From Rhodospirillales bacterium (lineage in GTDB: Bacteria > Pseudomonadota > Alphaproteobacteria > Rhodospirillales > JADHTD01): 11,537 nt of DNA. This document shows positions 1 to 7,193 of this stretch, in pieces (positions within the stretch are counted from its first letter, which is position 1; each line of letters opens with the position of its first letter). The DNA lies in contig JADHTD010000056.1 of the NCBI GenBank assembly GCA_016776525.1, positions 1-11,537 on the forward strand. Direction: 5' to 3'. The position numbers were made by a program, and so were the translations under genes. Under the pieces are notes generated by a model. It searched no databases, was not told the DNA's origin, and was given only the letters and a program-made list of their open reading frames with translations.

Positions 1-261
1 TATATGAGCCGCCGCGGCAATCTGCTGCGCGACGGCAACCCGGTGCCGCTGGCCGCCGTCGAGGCCTCGGGCCGGCAGTGGCCCGAACACGACCAGGAGG
101 CCATGCTCGGCTGGGCCCGCGACCGGCTGGCCCCGGACTTGCCCCTTGAAGACTTCGTAACGGGGACTATCTCTAAAGAAGGGCTCCGCAAGACCCGCAC
201 CGAGGCGTTGCGGCAGTGCCGGCGGCAAATTCCCCTAGAGGCCTTTACCGCCCTTTCCTAG
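1..261 (+). CDS. Hypothetical protein, probably the 3' end of a longer gene
   Basis: The reading frame is open from the first base of the window to a TAG at 259-261. An ATG at position 4 could start an 85-residue protein, but the frame continues upstream through the left edge and no ribosome-binding site is visible, so this is more likely the C-terminal part of a larger protein. The residues are mostly charged and Arg-rich, with no membrane segment and no motif I recognise. It ends with a helix-like stretch rich in Arg and Glu followed by a short hydrophobic tail. I cannot assign a function. GC-rich codon use matches the neighbouring genes, which supports real coding sequence. Confidence 0.5.
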   Translation, partial: YMSRRGNLLRDGNPVPLAAVEASGRQWPEHDQEAMLGWARDRLAPDLPLEDFVTGTISKEGLRKTRTEALRQCRRQIPLEAFTALS

Positions 262-364
262 CCGCCCGCACCTTTTTGGTAATGGAAATCCTCCCGCGCC
301 GGGTTAGGCATTTCTATTTTTGGCGCAGGCCCGGTGCGCCGGTGGCGGCGCGGATTAAAAAACC

Positions 365-904
365 ATGAGATTACTGCGACCAGACATCGACGAAATTGAT
401 GAGGTGCCGGATGATTGCCGCCAGGTGATCAAAGCCGCCGATGCCCTGGGCATCGGTGAATACGATTTTTTCAAGCTCGCCTACCGCCATTGGTCGGGAA
501 GGGAGATCGACGACAAACGCCTGGAAAAGGCCTTCGTCGCCTACATGTTTTACCAGAAAATACCCCCCTGGGCGCGTCACTTCGCGCGCCGGGTGGAGAC
601 CCTTGACCTCTACGGCCGGCTGGACCCGAAGGCCCTCGGCGCCCCGCCCCGGCGGCTGCCGCCGCCGCCCGAAAACGGCCGCCTCAGCCTTGCCCTGATG
701 GCGGCCGCCATGATCATCTTCTTCACGGCGCTGGCCAACACCGACAGCGACCTGATCGATACGGCCTCAGTTGGCTGTCCGGGGGCCACCGGCATGCGCT
801 TCTTCGAGACCTGGGCCTATATGATTTCCGGCAAGCGGCCGCCGCCGTGCGACGCCTATCGCCGTTTACCTGATGAGTTGCCCGGCGATGATGGCGGCAA
901 ATAG
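365..904 (+). CDS. Hypothetical protein with one transmembrane segment
   Basis: A 179-residue protein I do not recognise. Residues 1-100 look like a soluble, acidic-to-mixed helical domain rich in aromatic residues (Tyr, Phe and Trp between about 33 and 70). A proline-rich linker follows at about 92-102, then a single hydrophobic span at about 107-124, then a short tail with two cysteines (in GCPGA and PPCDAY). This suggests a protein anchored near its C-terminus with the larger domain probably in the cytoplasm; the topology is inferred. No clear Shine-Dalgarno sequence precedes the ATG; an A-rich run does. The last 39 bases overlap the end of ubiA on the opposite strand. The codon pattern and the clean span argue that the gene is real, but it could be shorter at the 5' end. 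Confidence 0.62.
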   Translation: MRLLRPDIDEIDEVPDDCRQVIKAADALGIGEYDFFKLAYRHWSGREIDDKRLEKAFVAYMFYQKIPPWARHFARRVETLDLYGRLDPKALGAPPRRLPPPPENGRLSLALMAAAMIIFFTALANTDSDLIDTASVGCPGATGMRFFETWAYMISGKRPPPCDAYRRLPDELPGDDGGK

Positions 905-1786
905 GATCAGCCCGTAATCCCGGTTCGATTTGAACTTGGCCAGGCAATCGGCGGCGGTGTCGGTGTCGATGGTCGCCGCCTGCCAGGCCAGATGACCGGC
1001 GGCCAGGGCCAGCCCGGCATAAAACGGCCAGCCGAGCCCGGCCAGAATTCCCGCCCAGGCCAGCAACACCAGGCTTATCCCATAAAAAACGAACAGCCAC
1101 GGCCGGGTGGCGTCGCCCAGGCGCAGGGCCGTCGATTTGATGCCGACCAGCAGGTCGTCCTCCTTGTCCTGGTGGGCATAGATGGTGTCATAACCCAAAG
1201 TCCAGAAGAACCCGGCCGCATAGAGCACCAGCGCCGCCGGGGCGATCTCGCCCCGCACCGCCGCCCAGCCGAGCAGCGCCCCCCAATTAAAGGTCAGGCC
1301 GAGGACCGCCTGCGGCCAATAGGTGATGCGCTTCATGAACGGGTAGACGGCGACCAGCAGCAGGGAAGCGGCCCCCACCCAGACGGCGAACAGGTTGAAC
1401 TGCCAGAGCACGGCAAAGCCGATCAGCGCCAGCAGGCCCATGAAGGCGAAGGCGCGGGGTAGGCTGACGGCGCCGCTGGCTATGGGGCGGTCGGCGGTGC
1501 GGGCGACCATTTTATCGAAATCCCGGTCGGTGATGTCGTTGTGCACACACCCCGCCCCCCGCATGACGATGGCGCCGATGCCGAACAATACGACCAGTCC
1601 CGGGTCCGGCCAGCCGGGCGTGGCCAGGGCCAGGCTCCACCAGCCGGGCAGCAGCAAAAGCCAGGTGCCGATGGGGCGGTCGAGGCGGCTTAAGCGCGCA
1701 TAGGGCTTAAGGCCGTCCGGCAACAGCCGGTCGACCCAGTTGCCCGACGGAATATCGCTGGCCGATGGTTTTGCCGCTTCGTTCAT
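866..1786 (-). CDS. ubiA: 4-hydroxybenzoate polyprenyltransferase UbiA
   Basis: UbiA attaches the polyprenyl tail to 4-hydroxybenzoate, the first membrane step of ubiquinone synthesis, at the inner membrane. The protein is 306 residues, slightly longer than the usual ~290 because of an N-terminal extension of about 20. Both aspartate-rich, Mg-diphosphate-binding motifs are present: NDITDRDFD at 83-91, followed by the family's R-T-x-x-R-P-I (96-102), and YDTIYAHQDKEDD at 199-211. Between and after them are some eight hydrophobic spans, as expected for a UbiA-fold prenyltransferase. The start is the first ATG after an in-frame stop; its ribosome-binding site is weak. The gene is divergent from rsmE across 62 bp and converges on the upstream hypothetical gene with a 39-bp overlap. 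Confidence 0.95.
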   Translation of the reverse strand: MNEAAKPSASDIPSGNWVDRLLPDGLKPYARLSRLDRPIGTWLLLLPGWWSLALATPGWPDPGLVVLFGIGAIVMRGAGCVHNDITDRDFDKMVARTADRPIASGAVSLPRAFAFMGLLALIGFAVLWQFNLFAVWVGAASLLLVAVYPFMKRITYWPQAVLGLTFNWGALLGWAAVRGEIAPAALVLYAAGFFWTLGYDTIYAHQDKEDDLLVGIKSTALRLGDATRPWLFVFYGISLVLLAWAGILAGLGWPFYAGLALAAGHLAWQAATIDTDTAADCLAKFKSNRDYGLILFAAIIAGQLIR

Positions 1787-1848
1787 AGCTGGATGTCTAA
1801 ACCCTAAACGTCATATGATGATGATGCTTTCAACAGTCTAGCGGAACC
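1787..1848. promoter_or_regulatory. Divergent ubiA / rsmE promoter region
   Basis: The 62-bp gap between the divergent starts of ubiA and rsmE must carry signals for both genes or be entered by transcription from outside. TATGAT at 1814-1819 is a fair -10 box for rsmE, but the hexamer 17 bases upstream (GGATGT) is a poor -35 box. A short GAT/ATG triplet run (1815-1826) lies in the same place. I see no convincing minus-strand promoter. Confidence 0.3.
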
Positions 1849-2655
1849 ATGACACCACTAAACACAAAAATCAGGTTGTTCGTCTCCGGCCCTCTCCAGG
1901 CGGGGGCCGCGATCAACCTCGACGCCAAACAGGCGCATTACCTACGCTCGGTCATGCGGGCCGGCCCCGGCGATCAAATCCGGCTGTTCAACGGCGGCGA
2001 CGGCGAATGGCTGGCGACCATCAGTGATTTGAGCAAATCGGCGGCGGTGCTCGGCCTTGGAGAACAAATTCGCCCCCAGTCCCCGGAGCCCGACCTGTGG
2101 CTGGCCTTCGCCCCGGTCAAGAAAGCCCGCCTTGATTTCATTGTCGAGAAGGCCACCGAACTGGGCGTTGCCCGCCTCTCGCCGGTTTTGACCGGTAACA
2201 CCGCCGTCTCCCGGGTCAATGTCAAGCGCCTGCGGGCCCAGGCCGTCGAAGCCGCCGAACAGTGCGGGCGGCTCAGCGTGCCAGAAGTTACCGAAGCAAC
2301 GGCGCTGGATGCCATAATCCGGGATTGGCCTGCCGAACGATTGCTGTATGTGATGGATGAAAGCGGCGCCGGCCAGCCCATCGCCGAAGCATTCAGGGCA
2401 CACGCGCCCGGGTTGGGCCCGGCTCCATGCCGGGTGGAACCCGCAAATGGCGGGCGCGACTTAAAAGACACCAATCCCCTCCCGGCGGCCATCCTGACCG
2501 GGCCGGAAGGCGGCTTCACACCGTCCGAACTGGAAAATCTGAAAACATTGCCCTTTGTCCGGGCCGTCAGCATGGGCCAGCGTATTCTGCGCGCCGAAAC
2601 CGCCGTCGTGGCGGCCCTGGCCTGCTGGCAGGCCCTGTCAGGGGACTGGCGTTAA
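1849..2655 (+). CDS. rsmE: 16S rRNA (uracil1498-N3)-methyltransferase RsmE
   Basis: RsmE methylates U1498 of 16S rRNA in the 30S subunit using SAM. The N-terminal ~80 residues match the PUA-like RNA-binding part (LRSVMRAGPGDQIRLFNG). The rest is a SPOUT (knotted) methyltransferase: KATELGV at about 101-107, AAEQCGR at about 134-140, the SAM-loop motif GPEGG at 218-222, and RILRAETA at 245-252, the family's signature knot motif. At 268 residues it is about 25 longer than E. coli RsmE. The excess lies at about residues 184-210, just before the GPEGG strand, and coincides with a strongly palindromic DNA segment (see the entry at 2403). The insertion keeps the frame and leaves the catalytic motifs intact, so the enzyme is probably active. 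It is followed 56 bp later by gshA and probably cotranscribed with it. Confidence 0.95.
   Translation: MTPLNTKIRLFVSGPLQAGAAINLDAKQAHYLRSVMRAGPGDQIRLFNGGDGEWLATISDLSKSAAVLGLGEQIRPQSPEPDLWLAFAPVKKARLDFIVEKATELGVARLSPVLTGNTAVSRVNVKRLRAQAVEAAEQCGRLSVPEVTEATALDAIIRDWPAERLLYVMDESGAGQPIAEAFRAHAPGLGPAPCRVEPANGGRDLKDTNPLPAAILTGPEGGFTPSELENLKTLPFVRAVSMGQRILRAETAVVAALACWQALSGDWR
2403..2458 (+). repeat. Palindromic in-frame insertion-like segment within rsmE
   Basis: The outer arms CGCGCCCG (2403-2410) and CGGGCGCG (2451-2458) are perfect 8-base inverted repeats. Nested inside are GGGTT (2410-2414) with AACCC (2438-2442), and CCCGGC (2418-2423) with GCCGGG (2429-2434) around a five-base loop. An alternative hairpin, CCCGC (2440-2444) with GCGGG (2450-2454), is also possible. 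The segment encodes the part of RsmE that is extra compared with the usual family length. The arrangement resembles the protein-coding palindromic elements known from Rickettsia, but the sequence is not one I recognise, and the GC-richness of the genome makes some stems likely by chance. Confidence 0.5.
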
Positions 2656-2711
2656 GCCCCCCCCGGGTTATAGTGTGTGAAACGCTCACTTAGAGGCAAA
2701 GACCTGACCTG

Positions 2712-4079
2712 ATGCCGGACCAATCGAAAGCCGCCCTCGAACCGATCACCGACAAACGAACCCTGGTCGAACACCTGGAAGCCGGGTGCAAACCGCCGGA
2801 AAACTGGCGCATCGGCACCGAACACGAGAAGTTCGCCTACCATTTGGACGACTTCAGGCCCCTGGAGTACGAGGGCGAGCGCGGCATCCGGGCCATCCTC
2901 GAAGGTCTCAGGCAATTCGGCTGGGAACCGGTTTTCGAGGGCGACAAGCTGATTGCCCTGACCCTGGCGGACGGCGCTTCGGTGACCCTGGAACCGGCGG
3001 GACAGTTGGAATTGTCCGGGGCGGCCCTGGAAACCATCCACCAGACCTGCCTGGAGGTCGGCACCCACCTGAAGCAGGTCAAATCGGTCGCCAGCGAACT
3101 CGGCATCGGTCTCGTCGGCCTCGGCTATCAGCCGAAGTGGCCGCTGGCCGACCTGCCCTGGATGCCCAAGGGCCGCTATGGGATCATGCGCGACTACATG
3201 CCGAAAAAAGGCACGCTGGGCCTGGAAATGATGCAGGCGACCTGCACCGTACAGGTCAACCTGGATTACTGTTCGGAACAGAAAATGGTCGAGATGTTCC
3301 GCGTCTCCCTGGCCCTGCAACCGATCGCCACGGCGCTGTGGGCAAATTCACCCTTCAAGGAAGGCCGGCCGTCCGGGTTTTTGAGTTACCGCAGCCATAT
3401 CTGGACCGATACCGACCCCGACCGCTGCGGCACCCTGCCGTTCGTTTTCGAGGACGGCTTCGGCTTTGAGCGCTACGTCGATTATATGCTCGATGTGCCC
3501 ATGTACTTCGTCTATCGGGACGGCGCCTACATCGACGCCTCCGGGCAATCCTTCCGCGACTTCCTGGCCGGTGAATTGCCCGCCTACTCCGGCCAACACC
3601 CGACCCTCAAAGACTGGGAAGACCATCTGACCACGGCCTTCCCGGAAGTGCGGCTCAAGCAGTATCTCGAAATGCGCGGCGCCGACGGCGGCCCCTGGAA
3701 CCGGCTCTGCGCCCTGCCCGCCTTCTGGACCGGGCTGCTTTACGACACCGAAGCCCGCGAAGCCGCCTGGGATATGGTCAAGGACTGGTCGGCGGAGGAA
3801 CGCGACAGCATGCGCGCCGAGGTGCCCAGGCTGGCGCTCAATACGCCGTTCCGCAACACATCGGTCGGTGATATCGCCCTCGATGTCCTGGAACTGGCCC
3901 ATGACGGCTTGCAGCGCCGGGCCCGCCTCGACGGCGTCGGCCTTAATGAGACCCACTTCCTCAATCCCCTGTTCCAGATTGCCGAATCCGGCTACACCCC
4001 GGCCGAGGAATTGCTGGCCGCCTATGACCGCCGGTGGCGGGGCAGTGTCGACCCGGTCTTTCTGGAATATGCCTATTGA
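2712..4079 (+). CDS. gshA: Glutamate-cysteine ligase, plant/alphaproteobacterial type
   Basis: GshA joins glutamate and cysteine using ATP, the committed step of glutathione synthesis in the cytoplasm. The 455-residue protein has the layout of the plant-like family used by Alphaproteobacteria: the GTEHEKF motif at 35-41 carrying metal/ATP-binding glutamates, TLEPAGQLELSG at 92-103, MMQATCTVQVNLDY at 173-186, and the R-S-H-I-W-T-D-x-D-P-x-R region at 227-238. The length is normal and no key segment is missing. A weak GAGG (2693-2696) lies rather far, 15 bases, upstream of the ATG. It sits 56 bp after rsmE on the same strand, and I see no terminator between them, so they probably form an operon. 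An imperfect -10-like TATAGT (2669-2674) lacks a -35 partner. Confidence 0.95.
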   Translation: MPDQSKAALEPITDKRTLVEHLEAGCKPPENWRIGTEHEKFAYHLDDFRPLEYEGERGIRAILEGLRQFGWEPVFEGDKLIALTLADGASVTLEPAGQLELSGAALETIHQTCLEVGTHLKQVKSVASELGIGLVGLGYQPKWPLADLPWMPKGRYGIMRDYMPKKGTLGLEMMQATCTVQVNLDYCSEQKMVEMFRVSLALQPIATALWANSPFKEGRPSGFLSYRSHIWTDTDPDRCGTLPFVFEDGFGFERYVDYMLDVPMYFVYRDGAYIDASGQSFRDFLAGELPAYSGQHPTLKDWEDHLTTAFPEVRLKQYLEMRGADGGPWNRLCALPAFWTGLLYDTEAREAAWDMVKDWSAEERDSMRAEVPRLALNTPFRNTSVGDIALDVLELAHDGLQRRARLDGVGLNETHFLNPLFQIAESGYTPAEELLAAYDRRWRGSVDPVFLEYAY

Positions 4080-4121
4080 TAGCAACCGGCGCCGCCCCTA
4101 AAGGCCCGGCGTACCCATAAG

Positions 4122-4127
4122 TATAAT
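4122..4127 (+). promoter_or_regulatory. Candidate -10 box for the EAL-CZB gene
   Basis: A perfect TATAAT lies in the 97-bp gap after gshA, about 50 bases before the EAL start codon. The hexamer 17 bases upstream (TAAAGG) is a poor -35 match, so an activator or another sigma factor may be needed, or the match is fortuitous. The sequence between it and the start is AT-rich and has no Shine-Dalgarno sequence. Confidence 0.4.
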
Positions 4128-4176
4128 AGGGTTCTCCCGTATTTTTATTTAGACCAAAAAAAACAATATTAAGTCC

Positions 4177-5352
4177 ATGTACGGAACGGAAATTTCAGCC
4201 CAGGACATTGAAGCGGCCCTCCACGAAGGCGAATTGTGTTTTTACTACCAGCCGAAGGTCTCTTTCCTCAACGGTTCCATTGTCGGCGGCGAAGCCCTGT
4301 TGCGCTGGATAAAACCGGACGGCAGCATTATTCCGCCCGGCGATTTCCTGCCCCTGGCCGAAAGTTCCGGACTGATCAGCGACATCACCGCCGTCATGCT
4401 GACCGAACTGATTGCCGATATCGAAGCCATCAAGGCGGTCAAAGCGGATATCCAGGTCGCCTACAACGTGGCCGCATCCGACCTGAATTCACCGTATCTG
4501 GTGAAAATCCTGCGCAGCGTCATCGGCAGCCGCCGCATCGGGTCCGGCAATATTCAGATTGAAATTACGGAAACCGCCGTGCTCGATAATTCGGACCGCA
4601 TTCAACGATCGCTGCTCGACCTGGTGGCGCTGGGCATCGAAATCGTTATGGACGACTTCGGTACCGGTTATTCCTCACTCGATTTGTTGAGCCGGGTGCC
4701 GTTTTCGGCGCTCAAGATCGACCAGGGTGTGGTCGGCCGCATGGCCACCGACGCCAAAAACACCCACATTGTCACCTCCAGCCTGGATATGGCCCGCGAG
4801 ATGTCCCTGAAGACGGTCGCCGAGGGTATCGAAACGGAAGCCACCTATGCCTTCCTGATGGCGGCCGGCTGCAATGAAGCCCAGGGTTTCTGGATGAGCG
4901 AGCCGCTGCCCCGCGACGATTTCATCAGCCTGTTGGAAAGCAAGCCGCAATGGCCGTCCTCGTCCCTGGGCCTTTTATACAGCGCCTGGATCAGCCACAT
5001 GTCCTACCGGCGCAAAGTCCTGGATACGGTCCATATCATGACCCAGACCAGCCCGGAGGATTGGGAAAACCTGCCGAAGATGAATTTGGTGCACAGCCCG
5101 GCCCATTGCCGGTTGAGCGAATGGCATCTGGTGAAAGGCAGCAGCGGCGACGACACCTCGGATTTCCGCAAACTGGACGATCCCCACCGGCTCATGCACG
5201 CCGCCGGCGAATCCCTGATTCACACCACCAAGACCAGCCAGAGCACGGAAGAGATAACCAAAGGCATCCGCATTTTTCTCGAATACTCCGACCGGGTCGA
5301 TGCCGAGGTCTCGAAAATCGTCGAACGCTGGCTGGGCAATGCCATTAATTAA
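4177..5352 (+). CDS. EAL c-di-GMP phosphodiesterase with C-terminal CZB zinc-binding domain
   Basis: This 391-residue protein should hydrolyse cyclic di-GMP to pGpG in the cytoplasm. The EAL domain begins almost at the first residue and ends near 250. Every residue of the known catalytic set is present with family spacing: E39 (in EALLR), N97, E129 (EITET), D159 and D160 (DDFGTGYSS), K180 (KID), E216 (AEGIE) and Q236 (QGF). Residues about 268-391 look like a CZB (chemoreceptor zinc-binding) domain: H274, C311 within HCRLSEWH, and H337 and H341 within DPHRLMH. This is the His/Cys/His-xxx-His ligand pattern that holds zinc in DgcZ and in CZB chemoreceptors. There is no signal peptide or membrane span and no N-terminal sensor. 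The ATG has no evident ribosome-binding site. It is transcribed alone after gshA and converges on tldD. The EAL assignment is very secure; CZB rests on the motif pattern. Confidence 0.92.
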   Translation: MYGTEISAQDIEAALHEGELCFYYQPKVSFLNGSIVGGEALLRWIKPDGSIIPPGDFLPLAESSGLISDITAVMLTELIADIEAIKAVKADIQVAYNVAASDLNSPYLVKILRSVIGSRRIGSGNIQIEITETAVLDNSDRIQRSLLDLVALGIEIVMDDFGTGYSSLDLLSRVPFSALKIDQGVVGRMATDAKNTHIVTSSLDMAREMSLKTVAEGIETEATYAFLMAAGCNEAQGFWMSEPLPRDDFISLLESKPQWPSSSLGLLYSAWISHMSYRRKVLDTVHIMTQTSPEDWENLPKMNLVHSPAHCRLSEWHLVKGSSGDDTSDFRKLDDPHRLMHAAGESLIHTTKTSQSTEEITKGIRIFLEYSDRVDAEVSKIVERWLGNAIN

Positions 5353-5372
5353 TTGCTCTTGTGTTTAATTGT

Positions 5373-5520
5373 CCTCAAGCGCCGGACAGGCTGCGCTCCC
5401 ACTTGGTCGCTAGTCGCTTCGCTCCAAGATTGCCCTCAAGCGCTGTATCACAAGCCCGCGACTGCGGGCCGCGAACCGTTTCGCGTAGCCAAGCGCCACA
5501 GGCGCGCCCGGCGACTGAGG
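5373..5520. repeat. Structured intergenic repeat, copy A (convergent EAL / tldD 3' ends)
   Basis: A 148-bp element fills the gap between two convergent genes and is related to the copy at 11022-11173. Its ends are imperfect inverted repeats: CCTCAAGCGCCGG (5373-5385) and CCGGCGACTGAGG (5508-5520), 11 of 13 bases complementary. Its right part holds three hairpins in a row: GCCCGC/GCGGGC with loop GACT (5454-5469), CGCGAA/TTCGCG with loop CCGT (5470-5485), and GCGCC/GGCGC with loop ACA (5493-5505). The left part contains TCGCTAGTCGC, shared with copy B, inside a CTTGG/CCAAG stem (5402-5428). CCTCAAGCGC recurs at 5434-5443. No protein is encoded. It may act as a two-way terminator or be a small mobile repeat. 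Confidence 0.72.
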
Positions 5521-5527
5521 GGTTTCT

Positions 5528-6961
5528 TTAAGCCGCCGTGCCGCCAACGGTCAGGGTGTCGATCTTCAGGGTCGGCTGGCCGACGCCGACCGGCACCCCC
5601 TGGCCGTCCTTGCCGCAGGTGCCGACACCCGGATCGAGGACCATGTCGGTACCGATCATGGAAACCTCTTTCAGCACTTCCGGTCCGCTGCCGATCAGGG
5701 TGGCGCCCTTGACCGGCGCCGTCGCCTTGCCGTTTTCGATCAGGTAGGCCTCGGTGCAGGTAAAGACGAACTTGCCTGACGTGATATCGACCTGGCCGCC
5801 GCCGAAATTGACGGCATAAAGCCCGTTGTCAACGGAGGCGATAATCTCATCGGGGTCGTGTGATCCGGCCAGCATATAGGTGTTGGTCATGCGCGGGATC
5901 GGCGCATGGGCATAGCTCTGACGCCGCCCGTTACCGGTCGGCTGCACGCCCATCAGGCGGGCATTCATGCGGTCCTGCATATAGCCGGTCAGGATGCCGT
6001 CTTCGATCAACACCGTGCGCTGGCTCGGCGTTCCCTCGTCATCGATGGTCAGCGAACCGCGCCGGTCCTCAATGGTGCCGTCGTCGATAACGGTGACACC
6101 CGGCGCCGCAATGCGTTCCCCCATCAGCCCGGAAAAGGCCGACGTCCTCTTGCGGTTGAAGTCGCCTTCCAGACCGTGGCCGATGGCCTCGTGCAGGAGA
6201 ATCCCCGGCCAGCCGGAACCGAGCACCACCTGCATCTCACCGGCCGGGGCCGGTACCGATTCCAGGTTGATCTGGGCCTGGCGGAGGGCTTCGTCGGCCG
6301 CCGCCTGCCAGGTTTCCGGGTTCAGGTATTCGGCATAGGGGACCCGCCCGCCGGTGCCGAAGGAACCGGATTCCATGCGGCCGTCCTGTTCCACAATGAT
6401 GGAGACATTCAGCCTGACCAACGGCCGGATATCGGCGCTGCGCTGGCCGCCTTGGCGGACGATCTGCACGGCCTGCCATTCACCGGCGAGCGATGCCGAG
6501 ACCTGATGCACCCGCGGGTCTTTGGCGCGGGCGTAGGCGTCGATCTCGGCCAGCAGTTTGACCTTGGCCTCGAAATCCACACCGGCGAGGGGATTGATAT
6601 CGTCATAGAGCGCCCGGTTGGTACCGGTCGGGGACTGGTCCAGGGTGCCGCCGTATCCGGCATGGACCGTCTTCACCGTCTCGACAGCCCGGCTAATGGC
6701 GTCTTCGCTGAGTTCCGAGGCGAGGGAATAACCGGTAGCCTCGCCCGCAACAGCACGCAGCCCAAAACCCTGCATGGTATTGAAACCGGCACTTTTCAGG
6801 CGTCCGTCATCGAAGCTCAGGTTTTCCGACTGACGGTACTCCAGGAACAGTTCACCGTCGTCGGCCCCGTCCAGGGCATCGTTGACCAGATTATCAACCC
6901 GGCCCTTATCCATATCGGTGCGGGTGAAAAACAGATCGTCGGTGGTGGCAATGTCGGACAT
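5528..6961 (-). CDS. tldD: Zinc metalloprotease TldD
   Basis: TldD is the catalytic subunit of the TldD-TldE (PmbA) cytoplasmic protease, which threads unfolded peptides into a closed chamber; known substrates include CcdA and the microcin B17 precursor. The protein is 477 residues, close to the usual ~480. The zinc site is visible: HEAIGH with H257, E258 and H262, within LLHEAIGHGLEGD, and a C-terminal cysteine, C449 (GTCGKDGQ), the expected third ligand. I place the start at the ATG at 6961 because a strong AGGAGAGG lies 7 bases upstream; a TTG start 18 bases further out would sit on top of that site. The partner TldE is not in this window, as is common. The gene converges on the EAL gene, with repeat copy A beginning 7 bases after its stop. 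Confidence 0.95.
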   Translation of the reverse strand: MSDIATTDDLFFTRTDMDKGRVDNLVNDALDGADDGELFLEYRQSENLSFDDGRLKSAGFNTMQGFGLRAVAGEATGYSLASELSEDAISRAVETVKTVHAGYGGTLDQSPTGTNRALYDDINPLAGVDFEAKVKLLAEIDAYARAKDPRVHQVSASLAGEWQAVQIVRQGGQRSADIRPLVRLNVSIIVEQDGRMESGSFGTGGRVPYAEYLNPETWQAAADEALRQAQINLESVPAPAGEMQVVLGSGWPGILLHEAIGHGLEGDFNRKRTSAFSGLMGERIAAPGVTVIDDGTIEDRRGSLTIDDEGTPSQRTVLIEDGILTGYMQDRMNARLMGVQPTGNGRRQSYAHAPIPRMTNTYMLAGSHDPDEIIASVDNGLYAVNFGGGQVDITSGKFVFTCTEAYLIENGKATAPVKGATLIGSGPEVLKEVSMIGTDMVLDPGVGTCGKDGQGVPVGVGQPTLKIDTLTVGGTAA

Positions 6962-6968
6962 GGGCGTA

Positions 6969-6976
6969 CCTCTCCT
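6969..6976 (-). promoter_or_regulatory. Ribosome-binding site that decides the tldD start
   Basis: On the minus strand this reads AGGAGAGG, a near-perfect Shine-Dalgarno sequence 7 bases before the ATG at 6961-6959. It rules out the longer TTG-initiated reading frame. Confidence 0.85.
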
Positions 6977-7084
6977 CAATAACGGCGGGCCGTCACCCTG
7001 AAGGGTACGCCCTGTTCATAAGAAGGCATCTGGAAGACTCTATTTCAAGGTCCATATGATTTTTTATTGCCCAATAACCCCACA

Positions 7085-7111
7085 AGAAAAAGGGGCGGCC
7101 TTGGCCACCCC
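7085..7111 (-). terminator. Intrinsic terminator of the chemoreceptor gene
   Basis: Read on the minus strand, GGGGTGGCC and GGCCGCCCC form a 9-pair stem with one G-U pair (the innermost pairs probably open as the loop), followed directly by TTTTCTT. It lies about 80 bases downstream of the mcp stop codon and would insulate tldD from mcp read-through. A 12-base palindrome, CGGCTGCAGCCG (7134-7145), sits between the stop codon and this terminator. Confidence 0.75.
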
Positions 7112-7193
7112 CCTAGGGTATTTCGGTTGGAAACGGCTGCAGCCGGGCTGCCGCATCACCATTTAGGTGAAGCGGATCAGCCTTGCATTGCTT

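Noticed and set aside
336..351. GCGCC / GGCGC hairpin before the small membrane protein gene
   Set aside because: It is five pairs with no T-run after it, and such short stems are common in DNA this GC-rich. I do not call a terminator.
2656..2711. Separate gshA promoter (TATAGT at 2669-2674)
   Set aside because: There is no -35 partner at a usable distance, and the short gap after rsmE fits cotranscription better.
3348..4085. Minus-strand open frame of 245 codons opposite gshA
   Set aside because: It overlaps well-conserved gshA sequence and shows no domain or credible ribosome-binding site; it is a shadow of high-GC coding DNA.
5353..5520. Repeat region considered as a CRISPR array or tRNA/small RNA gene
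   Set aside because: There are no regularly spaced identical repeats and no tRNA-like fold. The hairpins are adjacent and differ from each other, which fits a palindromic intergenic element better.
5906..6982. Long plus-strand open frame of 358 codons opposite tldD
   Set aside because: It lies antisense to a full-length TldD with an intact zinc site. The encoded sequence has no recognisable motif, and such frames are expected opposite GC-rich genes.
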